NCBI GenBank assembly: GCA_026168455.1
Contig: CM047426.1
Location: 45,278,307 to 45,342,306 of the forward strand
Source of the DNA: Theocolax elegans
Taxonomy: Eukaryota > Arthropoda > Insecta > Hymenoptera > Cerocephalidae
DNA length: 64,000 bases
Reading direction: 5' to 3'
The notes under the pieces are model-generated. The model saw only the letters and a program-made list of their open reading frames with translations. It did not search any database and was not told the DNA's origin. Position numbers and translations under genes: made by a program. Below are positions 22,353 through 33,512 of the stretch, in pieces; position 1 is the first letter of the stretch, and each line of letters opens with the position of its first letter.

Positions 22353-23114
22353 CTAAATATTTAAGTAAATTTTTTAGTTAAATTTTCAGTTATTTTTTTC
22401 GACCGGGATTTGCCAATTTCAATAATAAATCGAATTACAAATGTAATTAACAATGTTATTTATAAATTTTTTTATTACAAGTGATTGTTTATTAGATACT
22501 GGTAATAAAAACTTACTTATATGGCAAGTGCGAAACACAATCTGTTATCTGGCTCTTCTCTTCGCAAATCGCGTTGCAAAATATATTTTCAATGTATAAA
22601 AATATTGATAAGATAAGTGTAATAATTTTGTATTTATATGCCACTTTACTTTTTTAATATATTGATACGGATATAATATATTGGATATTAATTTATAGAA
22701 AAATTTGTCTTACATAATGTATTAAAATTTTTATTTACTGCAAATTTTGCATTTATTTATTATATATTAAAGCAATTTATAACTATTTGTTTAATTAAGT
22801 ATAGTATACACCTAATTATTCAATAGTTAATTACATTTTTAAATAAATAATGAACAAAATATTCTAAGGTACATTAACATTACTTTGAAAATATGTGCAT
22901 GATGGACTCTTTTACATTGATTAATTGGATTAATTTTTATATTTCTTACAGTACGAACTATGACTTAATTTATAGTTAAAGACTAAATTTAAAATAAAAA
23001 CAAAAACATTAATTGTAAAGCATAAAGTTGCTTTAAGTTTAAAATGTCTTTAAATTCGCACCACTTGCGCGCGCAACATTGTTATTGTTATTGTTATTGT
23101 TGATAGTGCAAACT
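22353..23114. other. AT-rich non-coding stretch with a short TTATTG array
   Basis: No coding signal. (TTATTG)n of about four units lies near 23,078-23,101. It may include the 5' flank or promoter of the gene that follows. Confidence 0.5.
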
Positions 23115-24600
23115 ACAAAAAAACTAACTACATCACTGAATGGTAGAACTCAAATCAAGCATGCTGCTAGTTTGCGACGTGACGTAGTTTATCACCGATT
23201 AAATGTACTTGCAGCTAATGGTAAGTTTTTTAAATAATCTTATATATAATTTAATCGTTAAAATTGATCCTCAAAATTACAAATTTACAATTTTTTATAA
23301 CAAAATATACTATTTATTCATCTATTTTCAACAAAAAATATATTTTTAGATAACTTTTTCTATACCATATAGATAATAAATGTTACATACCCTATACAAA
23401 TAAAACTGCACTATTAAAATTTGATAATAGAGAGAATGCAAGTATTACTAACAACAGTATTAATAGTAATGTATCTTCTACTATAACATATAATCTTTCG
23501 GCAAAATCAATAACATTTAGTAACAAGAAGTGCATAATTTGTAATAAAATAAAGAATGCAAAGAAAGATCCACTGTATGAAATAGACGAAAAAAGAGTAA
23601 AATTATTTTTTGATGCAACATGCTTTTTTGAAGATAATATTTTTACTAAAACTTCAAACTTACATACACCAGAATGTTTCATAACTGCAAAAATTAAGTA
23701 TCACTCAACTTGTTTGCGTTCTTACGAACGTGAATATGAAAGATCCAAAAACGTTGATATGAACGCATCAAATAATAGTAATTTAAATAAGTCTATTGAA
23801 AAAACTAATGCTATTACAGAAGTAATTAAATCTCTCGAATCAAACTTATATTTAGGAAAAGAATACTATCTGACTGACGTAGTAAAAACTTTCAAAGATA
23901 AAAACGATGACAATTACATTGTGAAAAATTCAAAAATTCAGACGTGTTTAATACATTATTTTGGTAAAAAATTTGCTTTGTTTATTCAGAGCAAAATAAT
24001 AAATCGCAAAGTTTTTATTTACCAATATTAAACGAACAGCAACTAACCCTAATAACTGTATAATTGAATGTGCTAAAATTTAAAAAAATCAATTGAATGT
24101 GTAAATTTCAATCTTGAAGATAAATTTTGTGATGAGAATACTTTAGATTAGCTTGGAATAACATAGATATTGCTCAACCTTTATTGTTATTTTATTGTAA
24201 AAAGTAATACAAATATTCGTAATACAAATTCGTCAATTCACGTAGCATTAAAAAAAGTTAAAATAAAAAGTCTTTTCCAAATAATATATTTTGTAAAAAA
24301 AAATGGAATAAAGAAAACTCCACTCCATACGCTGTTAGGCTTATTCGTATATAGTATAAATAAAAGTAAAAATACTATAACAGTTCTGAATCGCCTCGGA
24401 CTCTCTGTGTCTTACGACGAGATTTTGAGAATTAGTAATCGTTTAGCAACATATACTATAGATATCTCACAAGGTATTGTACCGATTTTAAATTATTTTA
24501 ATGAAAAAAGGTATGTCACAGCAGTGTTTGATAATTTCGACCATAATGAGTCAACTATTTCAGGTTTGGACTCAATGCACGATACAGTCCCGATAAGGAC
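23115..24600 (+). pseudogene. unnamed transposon-like gene, 5' part with one intron
   Basis: Exon 1 is an open frame ending LNVLAAN at a GTAAGT donor (23,221). The acceptor ATATAG at 23,372 restores the frame as DNKCYIPYTN, giving a 152-bp intron. Exon 2 runs to the stop at 24,031 and encodes a Cys/His module (CIICNKI at about 23,530, CFITAKIKYHSTC at about 23,674) and an IHYFGKKF block. A second open frame, 24,170-24,610, holds HTLLGLFVYSINKSKN, GLSVSYDEILR and AVFDNFDHNESTISG. I know this architecture only from unnamed multi-copy arthropod proteins. Mobile-element origin is likely and its biochemical role is unknown. It resumes at about 28,390. Confidence 0.55.
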
Positions 24601-24622
24601 AAAGAAATAAATAATATTTTTT

Positions 24623-25974
24623 AAAGAATTCTTTTTAAATTCTATTTTTTCAAAGAATTTAAAAAGAATTCTTTACAATAACTTATAAATATAACGAATG
24701 TCCGGTATATTGTAATGCTTTAAGTATTAATAAAGAATTCTTTAAATTCGAATGAAATTTTACGAATGGTATATCCCATTAAAGAAATATTAAAGAAGTG
24801 AAAAAGAAATCATTTATTACAAAAAAATAATTAAATATTTGAAAAGTATTCTTTTATACTTCTAAAAGTCATTCCTCATAAAAACAACCCAAAGATTCTC
24901 AAAGAACTCTTTTTCAATTCTTTTTTGAGTTATTTCTTTATGCGGATTGTAACGTCGTTTTAAACCGTTAAGAAAGAATTCTTTTTGATTTCTTTTATAA
25001 ATCACTCTCTAAATTTTGAAGAATGAAATTTCAAATTTTCTATTTTATTTAGCATTTTAAACATTTGAATTTATTAAATATATATTTTCTGAAATTAAAT
25101 AGAATATACATTAAATAACGAAAAAAATCTGCACCGGACGTCGGGATTCGAACCTGGGACCCTCTGCGTCAAAGTCGGAAACCTTACCGCTTGCGCCATC
25201 AACACGTTTTTACATTTTACTTCGAATCGTCCTTATTTGTTACACCCCGATTGAATAATTCCGGAACTTTATTAATATTCAATGCATTATTCCGTTATTA
25301 ATACCAATAAACTAATGATTTAGTCGGTTTGTAAGTAAAGTAAGCACATTCCTGTCGATTCAGATTTGTCAAATACTTTAATTAGTTGTATAAAAGTACA
25401 ATAATAGGCAACTTAACCTATAATTGAGAATCAGAAAAATTCCATAAAGTTTACTATACTGCAAAGTAATTTTAGATAGAATGCTATAACCATTTATTGA
25501 AAGTCATATATTAATAATTGGTGCAAGTGTGCATAAGTAATTTATTAGAATATTTCACTATAAAGTGACATAATGAATTTATTACATAACAATCAATAAA
25601 CGAATATTTAAATATATTCAATAATATATAACCTATAAAGACAAAAAAAAGAATTGAAAAAGAACTCTTTTTCAATATTTTTATGGCGTTTATATGGCTT
25701 ACTTTAATTAAAAGAATATTAGTTTTTAACTTTCTTTTTAATTCAAAAAGACTACTTTATAAATACTTATAACTATTTATAAAGAATGCTTTATAAATAT
25801 TTATAACAATTTAAAAAGAATACTTTTTAACTACTTATATTGTATACATAGAGTAATTTTCATTTAATCAATAATTTTATATATATTATTCAAATTTTGG
25901 ATCATAAAGAATACTTTACAGATACTTATTTAATACTTATAGAATTATTTATCGCGGACATTCGTTAATTCTTA
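24623..25974. repeat. unit X copy 1 (1,352 bp)
   Basis: Starts AAAGAATTCTTTTTAAATTC and repeats at 25,975 with a constant offset of 1,352. Near each end it carries inverted ACGAATGTCCG / CGGACATTCGT blocks, so X itself has element-like termini. Confidence 0.85.
25133..25206 (-). other. tRNA-like sequence in unit X
   Basis: On the minus strand, TGGCGCAAGCGG (A-box-like) and perfect B box GGTTCGAATCC lie at tRNA spacing. The acceptor arms do not pair, so it is tRNA-derived and not a tRNA gene. It would serve as an internal Pol III promoter of a SINE-like part of X. Confidence 0.55.
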
Positions 25975-26318
25975 AAGAATTCTTTTTAAATTCTATTTTT
26001 TCAAAGAATTTAAAAAGAATTCTTTACAATAACTTATAAATATAACGAATGTCCGGTATATTGTAATGCTTTAAGTATTAATAAAGAATTCTTTAAATTC
26101 GAATGAAATTTTACGAATGGTATATCCCATTAAAGAAATATTAAAGAAGTGAAAAAGAAATCATTTATTACAAAAAAATAATTAAATATTTGAAAAGTAT
26201 TCTTTTATACTTCTAAAAGTCATTCCTCATAAAAACAACCCAAAGATTCTCAAAGAACTCTTTTTCAATTCTTTTTTGAGTTATTTCTTTATGCGGATTG
26301 TAACGTCGTTTTAAACCG

Positions 26319-27347
26319 TGTGACGTGGTATTCGCGAACCCGGTATAATTAATTATTATTAATAATTAAAATTAACCGTTGGGCCGCGTTGCCCAATACC
26401 GCGCACACAATTAATTTATTTATCCGAACTGCGGCTGTCGCCAGGAACGCGAGTTCGCTGGGACGTACGGTATGGAGGATTCGGGCGATCCTCCTTGCCT
26501 CGACACGATGTGTAAATTATTAAAATGTCGGCGGGAGCGGGGAGAATAAAAGAAAACACAGTTAATTAAAATAAAAATAGAAGAACATTTATTCTACTTT
26601 GATTAACAATTGGCCATCCAGGCCTCGTGCCGCGACAATGTTCTTTCGCGCGGGCGGAAGTCCGGGAGTCAACCGGATCGAGATCCTCGCCTGCGGTTGA
26701 CTCCTTCCTGAACTCCGCTATTCGGGTACCGGCGTACCCGAATACACTCCCGATGTACTCACACACATACACTCGGGGAAAGGGGGGAACGCGCGGTAAT
26801 ACAAGAGGACTTACCGGGGTGCGCCCCGTGGATGGCCCAGCCGATCCTTGTCCCTGTGTCCTCCTGGGCAACGGAGGACGACGTCGGCTGCGGTGGTGGA
26901 AGGCGGCCCTGTGCCGCGGCGAGTGCCTCGCGAACCGCGTCCGCACTCACACAACACTTCCCGTCCTTGCTCACACTCACCACGTCACTCGCGGCTCACT
27001 CACGAGGATGTTCCGGGTACCCGATGGCTTTATTACGCCTCACGCGCCTTATTAGCCAGAAAAACTCTCGATCGGTCTACCGGTTTAGTTTGTCCGCCTC
27101 GAACGGCGGATCGGGACATACTAATTAGGCAATCGCCTAATTTTCGAAAAAGGGATGAGAGTGGGGAACACACACACACTCTCGCGCTCTCATCCCTACG
27201 TACTATTGCGCGCGTAATTGTATACTTGATCGACGTAAACAAATGTCGTCGGTTGGCCTTGACATACGAAAGGCTCCGACGACTTACAATTCGACAATTT
27301 AAATACTCTATTCGTCGTGAATAGATTGTGTGACGATTTCCGTCACA
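26319..27347 (+). mobile_element. solo LTR, family 1 copy 2, TSD ACCG
   Basis: 1,029 bp, TGTGACGTGG to CCGTCACA, flanked by ACCG at 26,315-26,318 and 27,348-27,351. The empty site is present in this window in X copy 1. It is the same family as 7,256-8,277, with small indels between them. Frames inside are GC-driven. Confidence 0.9.
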
Positions 27348-27516
27348 ACCGTTAAGAAAGAATTCTTTTTGATTTCTTTTATAAATCACTCTCTAAATTT
27401 TGAAGAATGAAATTTCAAATTTTCTATTTTATTTAGCATTTTAAACATTTGAATTTATTAAATATATATTTTCTGAAATTAAATAGAATATACATTAAAT
27501 AACGAAAAAAATCTGC

Positions 27517-27590
27517 ACCGGACGTCGGGATTCGAACCTGGGACCCTCTGCGTCAAAGTCGGAAACCTTACCGCTTGCGCCATCAACACG
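27517..27590 (-). other. tRNA-like sequence in unit X, second copy
   Basis: Same A-box-like and B-box sequences as 25,133-25,206. No difference seen in the boxes. Confidence 0.55.
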
Positions 27591-28388
27591 TTTTTACATT
27601 TTACTTCGAATCGTCCTTATTTGTTACACCCCGATTGAATAATTCCGGAACTTTATTAATATTCAATGCATTATTCCGTTATTAATACCAATAAACTAAT
27701 GATTTAGTCGGTTTGTAAGTAAAGTAAGCACATTCCTGTCGATTCAGATTTGTCAAATACTTTAATTAGTTGTATAAAAGTACAATAATAGGCAACTTAA
27801 CCTATAATTGAGAATCAGAAAAATTCCATAAAGTTTACTATACTGCAAAGTAATTTTAGATAGAATGCTATAACCATTTATTGAAAGTCATATATTAATA
27901 ATTGGTGCAAGTGTGCATAAGTAATTTATTAGAATATTTCACTATAAAGTGACATAATGAATTTATTACATAACAATCAATAAACGAATATTTAAATATA
28001 TTCAATAATATATAACCTATAAAGACAAAAAAAAGAATTGAAAAAGAACTCTTTTTCAATATTTTTATGGCGTTTATATGGCTTACTTTAATTAAAAGAA
28101 TATTAGTTTTTAACTTTCTTTTTAATTCAAAAAGACTACTTTATAAATACTTATAACTATTTATAAAGAATGCTTTATAAATATTTATAACAATTTAAAA
28201 AGAATACTTTTTAACTACTTATATTGTATACATAGAGTAATTTTCATTTAATCAATAATTTTATATATATTATTCAAATTTTGGATCATAAAGAATACTT
28301 TACAGATACTTATTTAATACTTATAGAATTATTTATCGCGGACATTCGTTAATTCTTAAAGAATTCTTTTTTTGAAAAGTGCGCTTAT

Positions 28389-28731
28389 CGGGGTATTAGT
28401 AATTTTTCAGGAGCATGACATTAATAATAATAAAATTAAATCGAATATCTCTGAAACATCTGTCAACAAACGTGACAATAGAACGTTAAAAACTATATTG
28501 GACTGTCAAGAAATAAAGGATTGTAAAAAAGTGAGCAATGTAATAAAATTTCCTTCTGATTATGTAAATAATTTTGATAACAGATTAGTGCAAATAGAAT
28601 CAATGTTTAATTGTATGCAAATAGATGATTTTGTGTGGTATTTGTCTCAGAACGTTCAAGAAATTATTTTGCTATACGCAAGTATATATGTAAGACTTCC
28701 CAGTGACTCCAGTATAGTGGATATAAATTAA
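28389..28731 (+). pseudogene. unnamed transposon-like gene, continuation after the insertion
   Basis: In frame with the DSMHDTV end at about 24,590 once the insert is removed: VLVIFQEHDIN, then TLKTILDCQEIKDCKK, IKFPSDY and IDDFVWYLSQNVQ. It stops at 28,731 inside a short repeat. In relatives I would expect the protein to continue, so the C-terminus is probably lost. Confidence 0.45.
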
Positions 28732-29100
28732 TGATCGTGTAAACATGGTGAAATTCACTACAACTCCAGTGATTGGAAATAAATAGTACAATATTAACTC
28801 GAGTAACTGAGCAGTCCATTCAGATTATACGCACGCTATCATATTTGATGAATTGTTATCAATTGGTTTGTTTTAGTTTTATTTATTTGTCAGAAAGTCT
28901 CTTGAGAGCATATTTTCATGTAGTAAAATAGAAACTTTACATATATAAAATAGCTTGCGTATAATCTCAATAGACTTCCCAGTGACTCCAGTACAGTGGA
29001 TATAAATTAATAATTGTTTAAATATGATGAAATTCACTACAACTCCAGTGATTGGAAATAAATAGTACAATATTAACTCGAGTAACTGGAAAATCCATCA
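28690..29100. repeat. two copies of a short CCAGTGACTCC inverted repeat unit
   Basis: About 135 bp starting GACTTCCCAGTGACTCCAGT occurs at 28,693 and again at 28,975 (offset 282). Each copy holds an inverted pair, CCAGTGACTCCAGTATAGTG against CACTACAACTCCAGTGATTGG, around an AT-rich loop. The first copy supplies the stop codon of the preceding ORF. Confidence 0.75.
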
Positions 29101-29205
29101 GATTATATTAATTTATAATTTTCAATAGAGCAATAGTTCCACTTTCTTTGAAGGACATTTTTTACTTTTGACCCTATTCTAAAGTGTAATTTTTATATTT
29201 TGCAG

Positions 29206-30919
29206 TGACAAATCGAGTAGTAATCGTGCTGCAAAACCACGGAAACGAAAATTCCATGGTAATCAATTCACAACAGAATCAGATGATACAGAGTGCAACA
29301 CAAGTAGTACTGAGAGAAAATTAGCCACCGCTAGCACCGAGAATATCATTGTGCATCCAATTCACTGCTATCGAATAATCGAGTTTGTCACAGTATTTTT
29401 TGCAATTTCTGATATCGTAATTTGCAGATCTTGCAAACAAAATATACAATTTTCAGAGAGCGGACATCGAGGTTTAGGTTTCAAAATTGTATTATCGTGT
29501 ATGTGTGGTCATAGAGAAATAAATTCAGGACCGTTTATAATCACTGGATTCGAAATAAATAGACGAATTGTTTTTGTTATGAGGCTTTTCGGTGTTGGAT
29601 GAGAAGGTATCAATGTGTTTTGTGGACTTATGGATATATGTCAAGGTTTAGCAAAATCAACGTATGATCAAATTGTGCAGCATTTATATACAGCTTCATA
29701 ATCAATGTTCAAAAGCGTTTGTGAAATAGCTGTCAAAGAAGAGAAAGAAAAAAATATAGAACATGATAGATCTGCTGACTGTTTAAAAGTTCCTGGCGAT
29801 GGATCCTGGAAAAAACGAGGTTTTACTTCATTGTTTGGTGTTATAACGCTCATTGCATATTACTCTAGCAAAGTAGTCGACCTTATTGTAAAAAGTGCAT
29901 ATTGTCATTCATGTGCTTTACAAAAGAATATATTAGACGAAGAAGAATTTGAAGAATGGTATAATGATCATAAAGAATCATGCTCTTCAAATCACGATGG
30001 TTCAGCAGGGAAGATGGAGGTAGATTCAATCGTGGAGATGTTTTTGAGATCTGTTGAAAATTTTGGAGTACAGTATATGATTTACATCGGCGACGGTGAT
30101 TCGAAAACTTTCAATGGTATTGTAAAAATGAATCTATATGGTGATGATTACTTTGTGACAAAAAATGAGTGCGTGAGACACGTACACAAGCGCATGGGTA
30201 CTCGACTCCGAAATAAAAGGAAGGAAGAGAAGCTTGGAGGAAAAAAGCGTCTAACAGAGAGTCTCATCAAAAAGTTGACAATATATTATGGTTTAGCAAT
30301 TCGAAGGAATATTCATTCTGTCCAAGATATGAAAAAGGCTGTGATGGCAACGCTGGATCATTATTGTTCAACTGATGAATCTCCTCGTTACGAGAATTGT
30401 CCGACAGGCACTGACAGCTGGTGTGAATGGCGCAAAGCCGAAGCTACGAATCGTCTTGCATACTTCAAACATTCTGCTCGATTGATTGACGAAAAAGTGG
30501 AGGAACATATTCATCCAATCTACGAAGAACTTTCGAATGACGATCTCATGACGCGATGCTTAGGTGGACACACGCAAAATTCGAATGAATCGTTCAACTC
30601 CACTGTCTGGCGCATAACTCCGAAACATCTCAATTCTGGTCAAAAAATCGTAGAAATTGCTGCGTATATGGCTGCAGGAATGTTTAATGAAGGATATTCA
30701 GCAGTTCTGCATACCATGCAATTACTCAATTTGAAAATTGGCCAGCAATGTAAAATGTTTGCGGATAATGTCGACATACAACGGATTGAATGAGAAAGAT
30801 GACTTTCGTCTCTTTCCAGTAAGGAAGCTCGTACGGCCCGTAGACTTGAACAACTTTAACAAAATGAGTTCAATGAGGAAGCTGAAGGTCTACTGTATGG
30901 CGCAGGAATAGCTGATTAG
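29206..30919 (+). pseudogene. Mutator-like transposase, nearly full length
   Basis: A TTTTGCAG acceptor at 29,205 opens a frame that reads KPRKRKFHGNQFTTES, CRSCKQNIQFSESGHRGLGF, VMRLFGVG and then the core: VPGDGSWKKRGF (first Asp), CHSCALQ and HDGSAGKMEVD, YIGDGDSKTFNGI (second Asp), ECVRHVHKRMGTRLR, and GGHTQNSNESFN (likely catalytic Glu). The C-terminus EARTARRLEQL...GAGIAD ends at TAG 30,919. All of it lies in one frame, broken only by stops at 29,600, 29,699, 30,791, 30,800 and one more near 30,854. The family moves DNA by cut and paste through an RNase H-like DDE domain. The first exon was not found. Confidence 0.8.
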
Positions 30920-32365
30920 CGGATTATTGCCGTATGTACTCGAAAATTAACATTTTTCCAGTTCATAAACTTTAAAGCGCCAATAGAAGACTCGGATTAC
31001 GGATTGCCCAACAAATGTACCTAATAATCGGCTGCATTTTGATATTTTTCTTTAAAAAAATTTTTTTATAATGTTCAATTATATAATAAAATATTCCTAA
31101 AAGTTCTCTGGAGTTGGTTATTTTTTTCTATCTTAAAAAAATTCCCTAAAAAACTGTTTTTTTAGGCCTTCCAAAGCAGGATACCCCCTTAACAACGTCA
31201 AACACCTCGTTTGACTTTTATACCGTGTGTTGGGCCCTATGCCCAAAATGGCCAACTAGAATAAACGCCGGAGAGGGCGGTATTCGTGGGATAGGACTTT
31301 GACCGGAAAAATGTGATCAACAATCGATATATTAAGCTAATCAGCGGAAAAGATTGTCACGCCGAGTCAATTTATTAAATAAACAATCACAGGATAATAA
31401 ATTAACAATTAACAAATTTAAGGGGAGTCGTACCGATGAATACCCCCGAGGTCAGCGCGAAAACAAATAGTTAAAACCTATTAACTGTCGAGTTATGAGC
31501 AACCGATTCGGGAATGATCGGCTGCTTAACCTGATGGCTATACGTCAAACCGTGTGACGTATGTAACTCTGACGTTCGGAGCCCTGACGTAGAAGCTTCT
31601 TACGTCACGCGCGCCTTCTCTCGTGAAGTGGCTCCCGCGAACCACCGATCTGTCTACCCTGGCGTGATTTGTCACGAGAGGGGGAAAAAGAAGAACGTAT
31701 CCTCTTCTGGTCCGTACCAGGTAAATCGCGGTACGAAATATTAAATAGATACGCGGGTCTAAACGTGGTGCACCACTTACCACGAATCTAAATATCTCAT
31801 CTCGGCGAGAAAAGACTGGGCAACGGAGAGAGAGCTTGTCCTCGTAATCATCTCTCTCTCTTTCTCACTCCAACTGTCGGGAAGGCTGCCGACTCCTGGC
31901 TTCCTTATTCCCCTTCCTGTAGGACTTGCTGCTCCACACGCCGACGTATAGGTTGGTGGGGAGAAAGTCTCACACACACACACACACACAAAATGCATTA
32001 GTCCTTCAGCTCTTTTATCGCGTAAAAATATCACACCGTTTATCAACACGTTGTTGTTGCCGTGCGCGCGCGAACTTGATACCGTTATCCCCTTCGCGCA
32101 CGATACTTGCGAGCGCATCCCTTTCTCTACTCTTTTCGGTTACTCACTTGATCGGTAACTCGCTTACCGTTATACTCCCCTTCCAGATTCCGCATACTCT
32201 GTATGTGGAATCTGTACCACGAGGAACAGCAAAGAGGATAAATAATCAGGAAGTATACCTTATTTTTATTACAAAAAAATTTATTAAAACTTTAATAAAA
32301 AAAAACAAGAGCATATACATATATATACATTTGGAAGGGTCGGGTCGTTGGCTCCTTCTTGTCCC
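30920..32365. other. non-coding stretch between Mutator-like and Gypsy elements
   Basis: 30,920-31,200 is AT-rich Mutator 3' flank. 31,200-32,280 is GC-richer, with a (CA)n run at 31,971-31,991, and lies downstream of the minus-strand Gypsy ORF3, where a 3' UTR and LTR would be expected. I found no confident LTR boundary. Frames here are incidental. Confidence 0.45.
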
Positions 32366-33374
32366 CTAGCCCTGTTTCCTGCGCGCCGCCTTGATCTCGT
32401 CGTGCGCCTTGAAGCGAGGGTATTTCTTCGGGTCAACGACCCCTTTGCAGCGGCAGAGCGGACATCTCGGTTCTTTAGAACCGCTCGTTCCGCTCGTGGA
32501 GGGCTAAGGCTGCAACCGCGCCTCCAGCTCAGCGGCTCTTCGTTTGGCGTCATCCGCTCTCTGCTGGAGACGCCGGTGCTCTTCAGCAGCCTGCATATAG
32601 GCCGCCTCAGCTCTCAGCCGCTGCTGGCGCTCCTCCTCGCGCTTCCTCTCTTCTTCTGCCGCCCTCTCTCTGGCCTCACGCTGCTGAGCACGGAACGTCG
32701 TCAGGACCTCACGCTCCTGTTTTGAGGCCTTGGACGCGCTCACACCAGACACCCTGTATAATGGAAGCCGTTGGATGAGCCTCGGCAAACGCATCAAATT
32801 TTGCCAAGACCTCCTGCTCCGCTGCCCGTAGCTGAATTCTCAGGGCTTTCATATTCCTGACGGCAGCCTCCGTCTCCTGCCACTTCTCTTCTTCCGTCCT
32901 GGGTCGCGTAACCTCTGGTGCCGCAGAGGTTTCGGGTTGGGACCCGTTGGAGTGGGGCCGACGGAGCTGGGGTCTGGTGGTGGCTGGTTCCGGCGCAGTT
33001 TTCCCCTGCGGGTGATTCGATACCGGGTTGCCCTCCATCTTCTTCCGCTCTTCTCTCACAGATGTTGGCGTCAACGGAGAGGGCAGGGGTATCGTCCCTT
33101 TTGCCTGCGCCAAGCGGTCCGCAGGGGTAGCCACGTAGACCGTGTCCTGGCCCTGGCCATCCTCCAGGACCTCTTCCAGGACGACGGCTGCGAAGTCCTC
33201 CTGGCCACGGCGACGCTCCTCCTGGAGCTGTTGCTGCCGATAATCCACGGCAGCAATTACTGCAGACAGGACGTCCGCCGTCTGCATCTCGCCGTGGCTG
33301 GCCAGGGTGTCAATCATCCTGGCTAGGAGGAACTCCAGGGCTTCCTGGTCAACCTCGATGATCATCTGCAACAA
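32366..33374 (-). pseudogene. Gypsy third ORF: acidic N-terminus, coiled coil, C-terminal Cys motif
   Basis: It lies 139 bp downstream of the integrase ORF on the same strand. The first 150 codons are acidic and Gln-rich (VDYRQQQLQEERR, VVLEEVLEDG), followed by a Pro/Ser/Thr-rich linker. After a frame change near 32,760 comes a long Arg/Glu heptad region (REARERAAEEERKREEER, LQQRADDAKRRAAELEARL) that should form a coiled coil. One stop (32,504) precedes RCPLCRCKG and FKAHDEIKAARRKQG, ending at 32,366. There is no signal peptide or membrane segment, so it is not envelope-like. It could be a nucleocapsid-type or accessory protein. Confidence 0.5.
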
Positions 33375-33512
33375 AAATTAAAATCTCAGGTTATGGCCCA
33401 TCGTTTCAAACGATACTGTTCTTTATTTGAATTTTGACCGACGAGGACGCCCTCGTCCTCGTCTAAGGGGAATAGTTTCTCGTTGTTCATCGATATGCTG
33501 CCTTACTGGGGA

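Larger units (their letters stand above)
25975..28365. repeat. unit X copy 2, split by a solo LTR
   Basis: Matches copy 1 from 25,975 to 26,318, then again from 27,348 after the LTR, ending in the same CGGACATTCGTTAATTC block. The unit 1 sequence AAACCGTTAAG (about 24,963) is the empty site. Confidence 0.85.
24588..28388. mobile_element. composite insertion with CCCGATAAG/CTTATCGGG ends
   Basis: The left end CCCGATAAG (about 24,589) and the right end CTTATCGGG (about 28,380-28,388) are inverted. The host ORF reads ...HDTV before the insertion and VLVIFQ after it, with GT repeated on both sides, so removing the insert restores the frame. The interior is two tandem copies of an AT-rich unit rich in AAAGAATTCTTT palindromes. 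There is no transposase. Confidence 0.65.

Noticed and set aside
25133..25206. A functional tRNA gene on the minus strand
   Set aside because: A and B boxes are good but the acceptor stem does not pair and the sequence is part of a repeated unit.
26566..27389. ORFs of up to 158 codons on both strands
   Set aside because: Same explanation: they are frames within the second solo LTR.
31538..32797. Host gene exons in the GC-rich plus-strand frames
   Set aside because: They are antisense to Gypsy ORF3 or lie in its 3' flank and show no conserved motif.
32709..33374. Envelope gene of an errantivirus-like Gypsy
   Set aside because: There is no signal peptide, furin-type site or membrane segment. 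The protein is acidic then coiled-coil.
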